From: Cupriavidus sp. AU9028 | GTDB taxonomy: Bacteria; Pseudomonadota; Gammaproteobacteria; Burkholderiales; Burkholderiaceae | Direction: 5' to 3' | NCBI RefSeq assembly: GCF_019795295.1 | Contig: NZ_JAIMCG010000018.1 | Coordinates: forward strand, 24,481 to 88,480 | Length of the DNA: 64,000 nt | Shown: in pieces, positions 63,838 to 64,000 of the stretch | How positions within the stretch are numbered: position 1 is the first letter of the stretch | How the letters are laid out: each line of letters opens with the position of its first letter | Position numbers and translations under genes: made by a program | The notes under the pieces: generated by a model | What the model saw: only the letters and a program-made list of their open reading frames with translations | What the model was told of the DNA's origin: nothing | The model's database searches: none

Positions 63838-64000
63838 CGGCGGGTTGAGCCGCCGGAGGTTTGGGGAAGGTGGTTGCCCTTGTATCTTAATGGTTGGGAT
63901 TTGGACCGGCTCAGTAGCCCGACTGCCCTCTGGGACCTCAAGCCCGTGGGAGAGCGCTGGGATCTGGGTCGGACCGTTCTTTCTTGCAACCCGTACGGTT
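63838..64000. other. End of window, no gene identified
   Basis: A hairpin CGGCGG/CCGCCG (63838-63843 and 63850-63855) follows the small lut gene but lacks a T-run. No coding region can be supported in the rest. Confidence 0.4.

Overview
The window is GC-rich DNA from a betaproteobacterium of the Burkholderiaceae, most like Cupriavidus or Ralstonia. That assignment rests on gene order and content: relA, tRNA-Val, thrS, infC, rpmI, rplT, pheS, pheT, ihfA, a merR-type gene and tRNA-Pro in a row; an aceE-aceF-lpdA operon in which LpdA carries its own lipoyl domain; and the polyhydroxybutyrate genes phaP and 3-hydroxybutyrate dehydrogenase. It is inferred from the sequence alone, without a database search.

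Layout. 1-3.3 kb holds the end of a GntR/UTRA regulator, a coupled hydroxybutyrate dehydrogenase/DUF411 pair, an alpha/beta hydrolase and a RidA protein. 3.4-14.3 kb is core translation and stringent-response DNA: RelA, threonyl- and phenylalanyl-tRNA synthetases, IF3 with an AUC start, L35, L20, IHF-alpha, and tRNAs Val and Pro. A short Thr-rich reading frame followed by an intrinsic terminator lies ahead of thrS. 14.26-20 kb is accessory DNA beginning at the 3' end of tRNA-Pro: an AT-richer three-gene cassette (TIGR04255-like, unknown, HEPN-like), a tyrosine integrase and two membrane O-acyltransferases.

20-28 kb is a mosaic of small genes. It has a MerR regulator with a textbook 19-bp-spacer operator facing a methyltransferase, a phage-like morphogenesis gene beside a broken HD-hydrolase gene, a strongly structured non-coding stretch ahead of a DUF4325 gene, a consensus LexA box controlling an unknown gene plus an SRAP/YedK gene, and three related DUF2188-type genes. 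27.8-34.6 kb has an aldo/keto reductase with a GMC oxidoreductase, a DUF445 membrane protein, and an aminohydrolase flanked by two identical tRNA-Lys(CTT) genes.

34.7-43.3 kb, almost all on the minus strand, carries a SulP transporter, exonuclease III, oligopeptidase A, FolD and a large uncharacterised helical-repeat protein. 43.4-53.7 kb pairs a minus-strand two-component system with the divergent pyruvate dehydrogenase operon. 53.8-64 kb has a LysR regulator, ferredoxin, a ring-cleavage-type dioxygenase, phasin with a strong promoter, a deacetylase-like protein, a thioesterase, a PBP7-like endopeptidase, and an IclR regulator facing a lactate-oxidation (lutAB) operon cut near its end by the window edge.

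The best candidate for an undescribed system is the three-gene cassette at tRNA-Pro. Next come the SOS-controlled unknown gene, the structured RNA region at 23.5-23.65 kb, and the possible thrS attenuator.
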